A stretch of DNA of 64,000 bases from Chrysoperla carnea (Eukaryota > Arthropoda > Insecta > Neuroptera > Chrysopidae): NCBI RefSeq assembly GCF_905475395.1, contig NC_058337.1, positions 69,212,368-69,276,367 of the forward strand, given 5' to 3'. The notes below the pieces were generated by a model. The model was not told the origin of the DNA and searched no databases. It worked only from the letters and a program-made list of their open reading frames with translations. Positions 38,005-50,000 of this stretch are shown in pieces. The position numbers and the translations under genes are program-made. The number at the start of each line of letters is the position of its first letter. Within the stretch, counting starts at the first letter, position 1.

Positions 38005-38610
38005 TCAATTTTTATATGTCAAATTATCAACCCACGTAACCAAATCCATGAAACTAATTTCACACAAACTATTGTACTTTTTACAAATTCCATGTGTTTT
38101 ACCATCAATTTCCGCCTGATTATATTCTTGAGGTAACTTTTCATCTTCTGATGTAGATGGTGAAAAAATGACATGAAGCAACTCACCCAAAACTCCATTA
38201 TGTTCAAGTGTAGAAGCTGACAGCTCACAAATTGTACGCAACAAGCATTCTCGTCCTGGATATCCATGAGTTTGAATTTTTCGTTCTAATATTTTATATG
38301 CAATAGTTCGATTAAATCGTTCCACATTCGATCGAGCTTCTTCGGATGGTTGTTGTTCAACAGTAAACAAATTTACACCTTCTTCGATTGTTTCATTCGT
38401 GGGTAATAAATAATTTGCTTCGAAATTGTACGCAACAAAAACATTTTTTCTTGGTAAATCGATAGGCACGGCTACAGCAAGAAATAGGCCCATTGCAGTT
38501 CCAGTTGGATATATTAGAAAACGTTTTTGTCGCGATAAATTTTGGCAATTTACTAACAATACTAAAAATAAAACACAAATTAAAATATTCGTGTTCATTA
38601 TTCTTAACAT
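38005..38610 (-). CDS. DM4/DM12 family secreted protein (copy B)
   Basis: A single open frame gives 201 residues from the ATG at 38610-38608; a second in-frame Met at 38598 would remove four residues. A signal peptide (ILICVLFLVLLVNC) is followed by RQKRF, a furin-type site at the same place as REKRY in copy A. The domain is shared with copy A: GTAMGLFLAVAVPI, VFVAYNFEANYLLP, FNRTIAYKILERKI, HGYPGRECLLRTICELSAS, EHNGVLGELLHVIF and STSEDEKLP. The end is CKKYNSLC. The copies are clearly diverged, so the duplication is old. A possible poly(A) signal (TTTATT on the plus strand, 37996-38001) lies just after the stop. The ORFs at 38019-38267 and 38393-38623 are shadows. Confidence 0.92.
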   Translation of the reverse strand: MLRIMNTNILICVLFLVLLVNCQNLSRQKRFLIYPTGTAMGLFLAVAVPIDLPRKNVFVAYNFEANYLLPTNETIEEGVNLFTVEQQPSEEARSNVERFNRTIAYKILERKIQTHGYPGRECLLRTICELSASTLEHNGVLGELLHVIFSPSTSEDEKLPQEYNQAEIDGKTHGICKKYNSLCEISFMDLVTWVDNLTYKN

Positions 38611-39114
38611 CAAGAAACAATGACTCTTTGGTTGATTAAGACAATTGAATCTAGTGCATATAAATTTATATAAATATTCGCTAATTACAAAAATAAATAT
38701 ATCTTAACGGGTTTTTTTCAGAAATGCAATATCTGCAAATATTTGCAATTATGTTTAGCACTATGCTAGATTAAAACACACAAAAAAGTTAGGCATTCAT
38801 TCATACTAGGCGACAATTTTATTTAAATAAAAAATATATTATTATACCAATTTTATAGCCCATATTAAAATTCTACTAACATAAAAATTTTGGGAAGATA
38901 ATGTTTACGAATGATATTTATTGCACAAAAATACAAAAAACAATGAGGACTTTTTATTTAATTAAGTACGAGTTTCGAAATCACTTCTTTTTTGCAATAA
39001 AACTGAAATTTACACCTTCTTTGATTTTCACGACCTTCATAAAAAAGTGAGATAATATATGTTTGAATTCAAAACAATGACTATTATGAATTTGAGAATA
39101 TTGTTTATAAAACA
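38611..39114. other. Upstream region of DM4/DM12 copy B
   Basis: AT-rich sequence directly upstream of copy B; it should carry that gene's promoter. I see no gene or defined repeat in it. Confidence 0.4.
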
Positions 39115-39725
39115 TGGTAGTCTTCTCCGATTTTTAAAAATTACGATTCAATGTGAGTATTATTAAATTAGAGCCCTTTACCTTTCTGTATTAATGAGAA
39201 TGATTAAATCGTCAGCCACCCGAGAACCGAGAATGAATTGAACCGAATTCAAAAACATAGTTTTGGTTTCAAGCTCATTTTCTTTAATGGTTCTATTCTT
39301 TATAGTTTGTCAATACATTACTTAACAGTAATGTACAGTTACAATACAGTACATTACTTTCAAGTTTAACAGTCCCGATATTTCATTGTAACGATCATTA
39401 TTAGCATTTTGGAGTTAACACAACCTACGACCGCCACTGCCTATACTAACCTTTGTTGTGAATTCGTTTCAATACTTTTAAATAAAAAAACGGATACAAA
39501 ATTCGCATTCAATACGACTTTTGTATCCTTGAATCAATCGACGTATTGATTCATATTAAATTTTTAAGCCGGTATAATTCATTCTCAGTTATATTGCATC
39601 TGTATGTCTATTATATCACTATGATTATCGATGATTAAATAGAATCAATTCTGTCCAAACTAATATAGCACATTTTTTTATTCGAGAACTGTGTATTCTT
39701 AAAAATCGGTGAAGACTCCTCTTTT
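39115..39725. repeat. Degraded fold-back element
   Basis: GTAGTCTTCTCCGATTTTTA on the left (near 39119) is mirrored by an inverted AAAAATCGGTGAAGACTCC on the right (near 39701). Further in, GAGAATGAATTGAACCG (near 39219) is mirrored near 39570-39595. Spacing differs between the arms and identity is patchy, so this is an old, worn copy. The interior has no coding region. Confidence 0.5.
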
Positions 39726-40602
39726 CTCTGTAATTATCTATATTGTTTAACCGTGATTGCCGATTATAAAAAATTCTCTAGTTTTGTTATAGAAATTAAA
39801 TTTCAAGATAAGATTTTTATTCAAAAATATGTTTGACTGCGAACAGCTCTTTTGACTAGAATAAAGTTTTCGATTTGTGGAAGGATTCATTATTTAAAAT
39901 AACGAATATTTGAAGCTAATTTTTTTTGGAATATTAAGATCCTTTTGTACAGAGGTGTCCATAGGCTTCATTATTTTCAGACAGTCTTAATCGAATATCG
40001 TTACGTATAACATAAATTAGTTATTAAAATGGTCCGGTCATGCTTACCCAACACAAAACCAGTTCCGTTTTTTTAAAAAGTGCAGAGCTTTGTAATTATG
40101 CACACCATATATAGATTATTTATTTTTTCTTAAAAATACGTAGGGGTGCTAAATTAACGGATAAAACGGTCACTTATAACAATGTGCGGCATATCAGAAA
40201 ATTACATAGTCAATATCGATTATTATTAACAGTAAAATTGTATGGTTCCAGCCGATAAATTGGCTGAAAAGTAATACTTTTGAACTTGTTCTTTCACTAT
40301 TTTTAGCTGTAAAGTTGAAACTGTTGAAAATAATGGCGCCTATGGTATTTGTAACTGTGTTTATGTGTAATTGAACGTTTGATCGACGCCAAAAATCAAT
40401 TTTGTAAGATGTCTTCATGAAAACAGTGATTAAACAACACAGTGTGATGTCTTAGGCAATTTAAGAAAAGGACTTTTCTGTTAGAATATTTGTTTGTTAA
40501 TTGTAACGCCTCCAAGAAACCTTTTCTACTCCTAGCACTATGTTGTTAATCACTGTGCCGAAAAATATAATTAAAATTACAACTAGAAATAAGTAAAATA
40601 AA
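39726..40602. other. Region downstream of SPSB3
   Basis: AT-rich sequence between the fold-back element and the 3' end of SPSB3. The minus-strand ORF at 40194-40418 is short and matches nothing I know. I see no supported feature. Confidence 0.4.
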
Positions 40603-41367
40603 TTACACAGAATGTAAAACACAATTAGTATTCACAGGTAGAAAAGGCTGCGCCTTCTCTAAAATTGCCTCTTCCAAATAATGTTTTAAAGGCATAGGTA
40701 AATATAATTTATCTATATCCTGTTTATTATTTATGCGTTTAATAATTTCCGCTCGACATCTATCTTGCAAATTCACAAAATCACGACGCATACAACACAG
40801 AGTCATTTCAGTTTTCGCCGCTGTAGAACATATCATTGGAAATAATGGTTCCCGCACTTCATGCAAATCTTTGAATGCAACGCCCAAACATTTACCATCT
40901 TTATAATACGTTAAAGTACCTTCAACTCCATCAAATAATATTCCAATCAGCGTTGCACGATTTTCTTTGAACGGTTTTATAAAATGTTTCCATCGTCCTC
41001 CATGCCACAGCAACCCTTTATGTGACAAACCCCAACTATGTTTATCTTCCCCTAATAAATTTACAAATGAATCGGCATGTAACCGTGCTTTTCTTGTACC
41101 GATACCAAACATCATACTGGTTCCAAACACACGTTGCGATACTTTCAACTCCCAGTAATATCGACCGTTATTTAATACTTTGGTACCTCTTACCCCAGCT
41201 GTTCCACTACTCCATGTTGGATGGAAATGTGCAATACGTAATCCAGGACCATATAAACGAGCTTCTGGACTTCGTTCACGGCGATTCCATGTCCACTGGT
41301 CATCACAACCACCTTTTAAAGGTTTTGGATCGCAGCTTATTCTGTATGCGTAATTTTCGTCAAACAT
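40603..41367 (-). CDS. SPSB3: SPRY domain-containing SOCS box protein 3
   Basis: A single exon encodes 254 residues from ATG 41367-41365. A B30.2/SPRY domain spans about residues 25-190, with LRIAHFHPTWSSGTAGVRGT, RYYWELKVSQRVFGTSMMFG, SWGLSHKGLLWH and GILFDGVEGTLTYYKDGKCL. The C-terminus (about 205-254) has CRAEIIKRINNKQDIDKLYL and then PMPLKHYLEEAI, matching the SOCS-box end through which SPSB proteins recruit Elongin B/C and a Cullin E3 ligase. Human SPSB3 (about 355 residues) has a longer N-terminus. Known substrates of the vertebrate protein include SNAIL and nuclear cGAS; whether these apply here is unknown. It is divergent from Dr1 across about 500 bp. The plus-strand ORFs at 40967-41158 and 41022-41417 are shadows. 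Confidence 0.93.
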   Translation of the reverse strand: MFDENYAYRISCDPKPLKGGCDDQWTWNRRERSPEARLYGPGLRIAHFHPTWSSGTAGVRGTKVLNNGRYYWELKVSQRVFGTSMMFGIGTRKARLHADSFVNLLGEDKHSWGLSHKGLLWHGGRWKHFIKPFKENRATLIGILFDGVEGTLTYYKDGKCLGVAFKDLHEVREPLFPMICSTAAKTEMTLCCMRRDFVNLQDRCRAEIIKRINNKQDIDKLYLPMPLKHYLEEAILEKAQPFLPVNTNCVLHSV

Positions 41368-41870
41368 TGTTGTTGCTTATTTTACGTCATTTTATTAATT
41401 TATCATTAAAAAAATAATTCCTTAAATTAAACAAGTAACACAGTTAAAATATCGCATTTTTCAATAGATACAGACTCATTTAAATACATTTTAAATGTGT
41501 TTCAAGAAATCAATAATATACAAGATTGTAGATTATGCACATTTAGAGACAACCCCTTTTTTAAATTTAGGGTTGTTTTTAAATCTTTCCCGCCACTAAT
41601 AATTTTCATTTCCATTTTAAATATTAATTAAAAATTATAATAAAATTTGTTTGAAATCAAATACTATTATATTTTTACCTTTAATATTTATAGTAAATTC
41701 AAATTAAATTAAATTTGCTTTAATAAGCTTTTAAAAATAGATTTGTTTAGGAATTTTTTTTTTTTAAGCGATGTCACTGTCGCTAAGTTTGACATTTGTC
41801 AGATAATGTTTTCAGTTTTTACATTAAAGGTTATGTTTTCAAAAGAAGTAATTTCTAAAGAATTTTCGAT
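41368..41870. promoter_or_regulatory. Shared divergent promoter region, SPSB3 and Dr1
   Basis: Only 503 bp separate the two start codons on opposite strands, so this interval should hold both promoters. It is AT-rich. I see no canonical TATA box in a decisive position. A run of T residues lies at about 41755-41766. Shared regulation of the two genes is possible but only inferred from spacing. Confidence 0.55.
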
Positions 41871-42662
41871 ATGAGTAACTCATCAACGGGTGTTAGTGGA
41901 GCTGGTTTAGGTACGACCGAAGATGATGAACTTACTTTACCCCGAGCTAGTATTAATAAAATGATAAAAGAACTTGTACCTACAGTTCGAGTTGCAAATG
42001 AAGCTCGTGAATTAATTTTGAATTGTTGTACTGAGTTCATACATTTATTAAGCTCCGAAGCAAATGATATTTGTAATCAACATAATAAGAAAACAATTAA
42101 CGCCGAACATGTCCTACAAGGTATATGTTAAGTGAATAGAGAGGTCATTATAAAGATTTACGAATTTTTAGCAAATGAATCGTTAGAAAATTACCCTGAT
42201 TTTGAGTAACGTAATAGCTGTAATGAAATTAATGGATGTTAAAATACTCAGGCGCTTTATTAAAACACATTTTCTAGTTTTAGTATTGCTCTTGGTGTAG
42301 TTCAACCTATTTAAATTCGTATTGCTTTATGTGGACCTGCATAACTAGAACAAAAATTGAGAACTAATTAACTTATTTCAGCTCTAGAACGGTTAGGTTT
42401 TGGAGATTACCAAACAGAAGCTGAAGCGGTATTAAGAGATTGTAAAGCTGTTGCTGCTAAGCGTAGACGACAAAGTACACGATTAGAAAACTTAGGAATA
42501 CCTGAAGAAGAATTATTGAGACAACAACAAGAGTTATTTGCTAAGGCACGAGAACAACAGGCTTGGGCTGAACAACAACAATGGCAACAGTTACAGGCTG
42601 CAGCTCAGCAAGCACAAGCGTCGTCATTACCTTCCTCAAACGATGATGAAGACTATTCATAG
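41871..42662 (+). CDS. Dr1: Dr1 / NC2-beta transcription repressor
   Basis: Exons are 41871-42120 and 42382-42662 (phase 1 intron, GT-AG), giving 176 residues, the same as human DR1. The histone fold covers about residues 17-95, with LPRASINKMIKELVPTVRVA, ANEARELILNCCTEFIHLL, SSEANDICNQHNKKTINAEH and VLQALERLGFGDY. A basic linker follows (AVAAKRRRQSTRLENLGIPE), then a Gln/Ala-rich region (QQQELFAKAREQQAW onward) and an acidic end. Dr1 pairs with DRAP1 (NC2-alpha) to form NC2, which clamps TBP on promoter DNA and blocks TFIIA/TFIIB. NC2 also activates some DPE promoters in Drosophila, and Dr1 is a subunit of the ATAC acetyltransferase complex. A poly(A) signal AATAAA is at 42994-42999. Confidence 0.97.
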
Positions 42663-43985
42663 TTTTAAAAATATTTATTATTATAATTTACATAAAAATA
42701 TGAATGGTATTGTAAACGACAGATCTTTGCGTCTATTTCATGCTAAAAATAACTTTTATGGCCGTAATAATTTTTCCAACATTGATGCTAATAAAACTAA
42801 CTAATCGATATGCATTGTTTTAAAAAGTGACCTTGCACGATTTTTTGTATTTGTTTCTTTTTAAATTATCATTTCGGGATGAATTATTCAATTATTGTAT
42901 TTTTTTGTATGAAAACTGTGAAGTATTAAACCTTTTCTTTTGTATGTTAAATTATTGTGATTTTATTTTGTATCTTATGATATAAATTATTCGAATAAAA
43001 GTTTATTTTCCATATTTCTATGAAAATTCTCTATCCCAAATAATACAATTTTAGTAATCATAAATTCTAATCATTTTTTATGATATACGACTTTATTCAC
43101 TCTTTGACATGTAGATATCTACTCGGCTGCAAGGAGCTGAAGGATTTTATACTCAATCACATTATTATCAGTTTCATAACGTCTAGGTTTCAGTGAACAA
43201 ACCATAAATTCGGTTCAATATTTTAAGCATCAAACGATCGAATAGAACCAAAGTTTAGCATATTGTTTACGAAGCTTCTTGAAACATTATTATTTTTTAC
43301 ATATTGGGATAGGATTATTGTAGCAAAAGCTTAAAAATACGTAGTCTTTCACTCAAGTGTTTGACCTACATTATATAGGATTTATTTAGAAGGTTTAATT
43401 AAGTCTTCAAATAAATAAAAATTCCAGTAAATTTTGCAAACGAATTAATAAATCAAAAATTGGAACCCCACTAAAACTTATATTTTACAGTTATTATTTA
43501 TTTTATCTGTAAAAGTATTCAACTTATAGGAAATAGACTCCAATTTAATATTATTTTAGAACAAAGATAGATAAATTAGGTTATATAACAATAAAAAGAG
43601 ATAAACACCCATACAAGAGTGGTTTCGAAACTCCGCACATGCGATCCTTTTAATTTTAATTTAACCTTCACAAAATATTTTTTTACCGATATATTCTCTG
43701 ATATCTTTTTTAAATTTTGTATAATCTGTAGTGCTATCAACTAGTTTCAAACCACATTTTGATTAAAATATTCGTAATGAAGGAATGCATGTACAGTTAA
43801 TTAAGGAAATGTAATTAATTCCTTTATATTTTATTTTAGTCTCATAATCTCGTGTCAAACTGTTTTTGTACAATTATATGATTTAAAGACTTTAAACTTG
43901 CTAAAAATTTATATTTTAATAATTATTTAATTTACCAATTAGTTTTTATATTTAAAGTTTAAAAAACGTGTTTGTCAAAGTTGAA
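42663..43985. other. Intergenic region, Dr1 to the TFIIIC110 gene
   Basis: The Dr1 3' UTR ends near 43020. The rest is AT-rich sequence with no supported gene or repeat. A perfect B-box at 43986-43996, listed separately, follows immediately. Confidence 0.5.
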
Positions 43986-43996
43986 GGTTCAAGTCC
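43986..43996 (+). promoter_or_regulatory. TFIIIC B-box match upstream of GTF3C2
   Basis: GGTTCAAGTCC matches the Pol III internal-promoter B-box consensus GGTTCRANTCC at every position. It ends 55 bp before the GTF3C2-like start codon and is followed by a run of nine to ten T residues from 44010, which resembles a Pol III terminator. Only three of five T-stem pairs could form and I see no A-box at the normal spacing upstream, so this is not an intact tRNA gene. Whether it binds TFIIIC is inference. Confidence 0.5.
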
Positions 43997-44051
43997 TAAC
44001 CATGTAAGAATTTTTTTTTAAAATTTGTTTTATATTTTAGATATGTAAAAT

Positions 44052-47000
44052 ATGGATTCTAAAAGTGAAAATTCAAAAAATAAGAAAACAAGGGTCGATG
44101 AAAATAAATCAACGGTATCCAAGATAAAAGTTGTCCCTTTGGAAAAATTAAGAAATCCGAAAAATAGTAAGTAGTTTTGGAATATGTTTATTATCTTTGG
44201 ATTTAAATTTTGAAAATATTTCCAGGTACATTGCCTTCTCCTACAAGGCATAGTAGTAGATCGAATGCGGGTAATAAATTAAATTCTATTTTATCTGCTA
44301 CACACAAATTGAGAAAAGAGAAAATAGAGTCCACTAAAACACCTGAAACGAAATCTAAAACACCAGAAACGAAAGCTAAAACGCCAGAAACGAGAACTAA
44401 AACACCTGGAACGGGGACGAAAGCTAAAATATCAGAAACGAAGGCTAAAATACCGGAAAATAATTCACTAAATTCAGGAAAGACGAATATACAATTTATT
44501 AAAAAAGAACCTAATGAAGATCATACACCTGTAGAAAGTCTTAGAAGCATAATAAAACTGGAACCCCTAAGCGAAAATACAGAAAATGAATCAAATGTAG
44601 ATACTACGGGGAGAAAACGAAAACGAAATGCTACAACGGAATCTAATAATAGCATTGAAAATGAACCTAGACGTAAAAGAAAAATTGATAACATAATAAA
44701 GAAGAAATCGGTTACATTTGCGATTGAAACGACAGAAATTTTAAGTAAAAATGATAATCGAAGAGAAGAATCAAATGTGAACAGTGCGATCACTCCGTAC
44801 AAAACAAACATATCGCCAATGTCGAAAAAAAAGAAGAGAAATACAAAGCAGGTAGAAGTTGAAGATACGCCTTGTGAACAAATGTACGTGCATGATATGT
44901 TGGAGTTAAATCTTGGTGAAAATAGTGGAGATCAGCAACTAACAAGTCATACGGATACCGATGAGGATTACGTTATAAATGAAATAAAACCTTTAAAAAA
45001 AGTTAAGAAAAAAGGACGAAAGGCTAAAATAGAAGGTAAAGTTGAGATTTACATAGTATGATATTTAGAAAAGTACAGAAAAATTTGAAAATAATTATAA
45101 TTTTAATAACACTAAATCAGTCGAAAACATTATAATAAATACTTAAGTAATTTTTAGTTTTTATATACAATTAAAGATCATAATTTTTTCTATCAGAAAT
45201 ATGAGTTCTGGAAATTTGTCTTACAATTAGATATTCTAGTTATTATAACCGAACAGAAACAGTTAAACTGACATTATATATTCATAAATTTCAAATTTCA
45301 GATGACGACGTACTATCATTTGACGAAGAAACTGGACAAGAATCAAGTAATATTAGTTTGGATATTAATTTTGAAATTGAAGTCGGTGCGGAGAAAAAGG
45401 GTAAACGTGGCCGGAAACCTGCATCTTTTCAAAAAGAAGACACTTTACAACCACCATTATACTATAAAATGAAAGATCGACCTGGACGGGGTGTACGATG
45501 TATCAAATGTAACACCTTAGTCCCAGAAGCGTTTTGGTTGAGACATAATTGTCAAATGCATAACAATCTAGCTTGGAGAGAGGGTGAAACACCTGTGGTA
45601 ATAAAAATTTTCTGCTGCGAACTTAAGAATGTTCTATTAATTTTAAAATATTTGTAGGATTTATCTAGTCGGGAGCAAGTATTTCGACTATGGAATCAAG
45701 TAATTAAAAGTCAGTTGCCTTTAAAATGTGGACGTTGTGGCGATAAAAAGCTTTCGGCTATTGGGTTTTATTCTCACGTTAAATTGTGTGGTAAAGATTT
45801 AAATGTATGTATAAAACACGTTTTCTAGAAGGATAGCTAGTTAATTTCTTACCGTCATTCATAGCTACAATAATATGTTTTCAATTGGCGAATTCATTTC
45901 ATTATATAACTTTTTCAATGCGATGATCGGGATTGGTGTTGCTACTTGTTCTAAATTTCTTACTTAAAATTAGCATACTTAAGTATTAATAATATTTATA
46001 TACATATGCATCTGAGTAAAAATATTTCGCACCAGAGTATAGGATGAAACGAAATGGCGTGAAATACGCACTTTTCTCTGTGTAGTGCTGTAGTTTTTAT
46101 TTTTAGTAACCAGTACATTATAACGTAGAATGTGTAAAGTACATTTTGGTTGAAAAGATCGTTTAATTCAAAATTTGTCTGTTCTTCCTTCAAAACAAGG
46201 TAAAAACACTTTTTTGGTTCGTCGAATTTCCATTATAAAAAATTTAAGAAGTTTATCTCTTTTTTGTTTGATGCATATTAAATATTCATAAAAATTCCTT
46301 TTTCAGGAGATTGAATCACAGCGAACAAGTTGTAAATTATGTGGGGCACGTTTCTTGGTTGTAAGCTTAAACGCACATATGCAGAATGTCCATTATAAAA
46401 ATAAAGAAAAAGAGGATAATAACCATATTACCACAGATAATATAATCGACAACGCAATAAAACGACAAGCTGCTAACAAGTGAGTAATTCAATTAAAAAA
46501 TCCTTGTCCTTATTAAACTTGCGTGTTCAGTTAGCTCTGCATTTGATTGGTACAGTGTGTTAATAGCTCTTGTTTATGCCTAGCAATTATAATCGATAAC
46601 GATTGCAATAAAATTTTGATAAATATTTTAGTAAATTTAGCAAATTGACTAAAAAAGAACTTATAAAAGAAAAAATTAAATTAATGTATTTCTTTGCTTA
46701 GAAAACGATTACAAGGTACGTTACAATGAACTCTGAATTTGGATAGATATAGCTTTGCGTCGAAAAGGATTGGAGAATGGTAGAAGGGGGGGGGGTGTAA
46801 TGGCATTCAAGCTATGAAAATTTTCATTTTTGGTGTCAGAAGTCTGTCATGATTTGTCCATTATCAAGGAATTCATTCAGTATAAGTTTTGCATTGGAAC
46901 GAAAATCAACAACTTTGAAAGAGACATCGCATAGCGCCTGTGCATTGTCGGTTTAATCATATGGGCGATTCAAATAAAAGTTCGGTAATCAGGCTGTATG

Positions 47001-50000
47001 CATACTAATTTATTGACTGTATAATTTGTTCTTGTACAATTGTTGCCACAATTTTAATGAAAAATTCGAAAGAATTGTAGTATTTTTGTAGTATTTAATC
47101 ATTTTTGTTTTTAAACATGATGTGCTGTTTGAAAATATTGTTTATAGAGCCGACAATGTTAAAGGGTTTACGTTGTTTTATGTCTGAGCTACAAATGACT
47201 GTTAAATCATTCATATTGATATTGCCGAATCTCCTACTGTAAGAGCTTGATTGGGCCGACCATATAGTAATAATGAAAAAATCCAATAATACTTAAAGAC
47301 TTTAAATTCAATGTTTCAAAATTATTTATACTCATCTTTAAAATTTAAAAACCAAACAAAAAATGATATATTTTCTTTACAATTTTTCAGAGCGTTGAAA
47401 ATTTTTAAAACTTTAGACAAAGAAACAGATAATATTACCGTAAGTATGATCACATTTATCGAACTTTATGATGTTATCGGAATGCTTTTGAATAATAAAA
47501 ATGAACGTATAATTAGAAAGAAAAAGAGCATTTTAAATTAACATTTTTTCGAGAGAAATAATTTTAGCAGAAATTCAATGCGAAAATAAAAGTTTCACTC
47601 TCTTATGAGTATTTTAAACTGAATTCAAAAAGCACATTTCAAATAAAATATGTTGGTGTTTTGAAAAGGAACAACTTTTTAATCTTAAGTATTCTTCTAC
47701 TTTTACCAGTAACGAGTCCGAGATGACTTTTCAAACAAAAGATGCTCGTGTTTTTATAAGGAACAACATTCTAATTTAAAGTGTTGCTTTTACCAGTAAC
47801 GAGTTCGAGCTGACTTTTAGATGATCCTGGTGATGAAGGTCAAATTCAAGATGACTGAAAGATATCTCCCTTTAAGCCTAACATTTTTGATTTGAAAAGG
47901 TTTTTTGTATTTTAGTTAACCCACAAGATTTTTCTTATTATCGATTAAAACGGTTCATATTCAGGATGGATATTTACCTTTATTACAAATACAGAAAATT
48001 AATTCCCTTTTGAGGGTCTGCCCTTGCTTAGTTTTGCTTATAACTTTTGAATTTGATTTTTAATAACTAGATTTAAATTTTTATAGGATATGTACATGGA
48101 TAATAAACGCGGTGCTAAAGCACCAAGATATTATATAAATGTATGGAAAAAACAAATTGCAAATGAAAAAGGTATGGCAAAATGTTTTTCACCGATTTGT
48201 GATTATCAAACGAAAATTCTTGATGAAATCTTAAAACACTACGATGAATGTAAATTTGCACCACAAAAAGTGTTTACATGTAAAAAATGTAATTACGAAA
48301 GTGCGCAAGAAGATGAAATTGTTTCGCATATAAAAACAGCACATCCGTGTGAAGAAAAACCCCGTGTGAAAAAAGAGATAGATAAAGAATTCATTGTAGA
48401 AGAGCATGCTGATAATGAAGAACAAGCTAATGATAAAATGCTTAATCAAGATCTAGAAATGTTACGATTAAATGAAAGATATATAAATTCACCGAAAATT
48501 CAAAGTAAAATATTTGTTTTTATTTGATTAGTGTTAAATTTTTATTATAGTATACAGATTACAACCAAGTATTTATTAAACATAGACTTTTTTATAACGT
48601 TGAAGTACTTGTACGAGATTCGGTAGTAAATCTAACCTACCTACTTCTCTCATAGCGTGAAGGTGGGGATGATTTCATTTGAAAGACAGGGAGTACTCTT
48701 CATTTTTTCTAATAATCGTCTCACCATGAAGAATTCATCTCAGGGTGTTGTTGAGAATGCCCAGAGAAGCTGTATTTTCGCATACAGATTCCTTGTTCGT
48801 GATGAAATCATATTTTCACTTCTTCCGGATATGTTGATCCAGGAAATAATCGATTGCTTTCTAGGAACAATAGAGTGTTCTTTCCTAGTCCAACAAATGC
48901 CAGTTGCTGAAAATAAATGATGTTACGAAATGAACAAAACTTAAGAGACGGTTTTTCAAATGAGATTGTCCACTATCTTGTCCGATCACCCTTTCTCATT
49001 TGAATACAAGTACAAGAAATAAAATACGTATTTTATTTCGTATTAATGAAAAAGATAAGACAATTTATTTGTAAAAATTATTTTTATTTATTATAAATCC
49101 AGAAAGGTAAATCGGAACGGAATTCCTAAAATTGAAAATTAATTTTGGTACATATACTCAAATTCATTGCTATAAATTTTATTTACTGTCTAATTTTTTA
49201 GCGCTACATGGACATTCTGTCCTGTATGACGAGAAAGAATGCGGAAATATGTCTGACTTGTTATTTTAATTACTATTATGATCATTTTCTGTATTCATTG
49301 TGCGTACCAGGATTCTGAGGCTATTTTGCAAATAATTTTTATTCTGACGAAAAATTATTTGACTCAAGAATCAGTAATACTTTACAATATTCAAGTTTTG
49401 CATTGTAGTCTGTATATATATGTCAAGTGAGCTTGATTCTATAATTTTTTTCATTTGCATCTTTTTTCAGAACAATGCTATAAATTTGACTTTCTATTGC
49501 AATCTAAAGAAGCAACATTACCAATGTATTCATTTTCTGGTATTATTTTATGGACAAGACAATTGTAAGTAACTTAAAAAAATTTATCTTTAGATAGGAT
49601 TGGGAACATACATTAATTTAGAAAGTAATAGATTGGAAAAACGAACTTGAATATCTGTTAGAAAATAGTTCAATTCAAATCGATTAAAAATTTTCACTCG
49701 TAATGAATAGGAATGATTCGGAAAATAAATTTAAGTATACTTTACATTCCAATTTAATCCCATTCAAATATTGAAGCGAAATGAATGCGAATGTATAGGG
49801 AAAAAATTCTAATTATGTATTTTTTCGATTCAAAGTCAATCAAATAATTTAGCGCCGAGGGCATTTTATTTTCCAGCTTATTTTATATGGTCCTTGCATT
49901 TACTACAAGCCCATACAAATGCTCGTGGGAAAAAATTTGTGACGAAAATAAGTAGTTGAAATACGAAGATGCGCGAATGTTCCCGAGCGTGCACATTTGA

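Noticed and set aside
38019-38623. Several overlapping ORFs in other frames
   Set aside because: They are shadows of DM4/DM12 copy B.
41022-41417. 131-codon plus-strand ORF
   Set aside because: It is antisense to the conserved SPRY domain of SPSB3.
42538-42804. 88-codon plus-strand ORF
   Set aside because: It overlaps Dr1 exon 2 in another frame and runs into its 3' UTR; Asn-rich composition is a by-product.
44521-44811. 96-codon minus-strand ORF
   Set aside because: It is antisense to GTF3C2 exon 2, whose reading frame is well supported.
48657-48920. 87-codon plus-strand ORF in a GTF3C2 intron
   Set aside because: The region is a little less AT-rich and could be an old element scrap, but no motif is recognisable in any frame.
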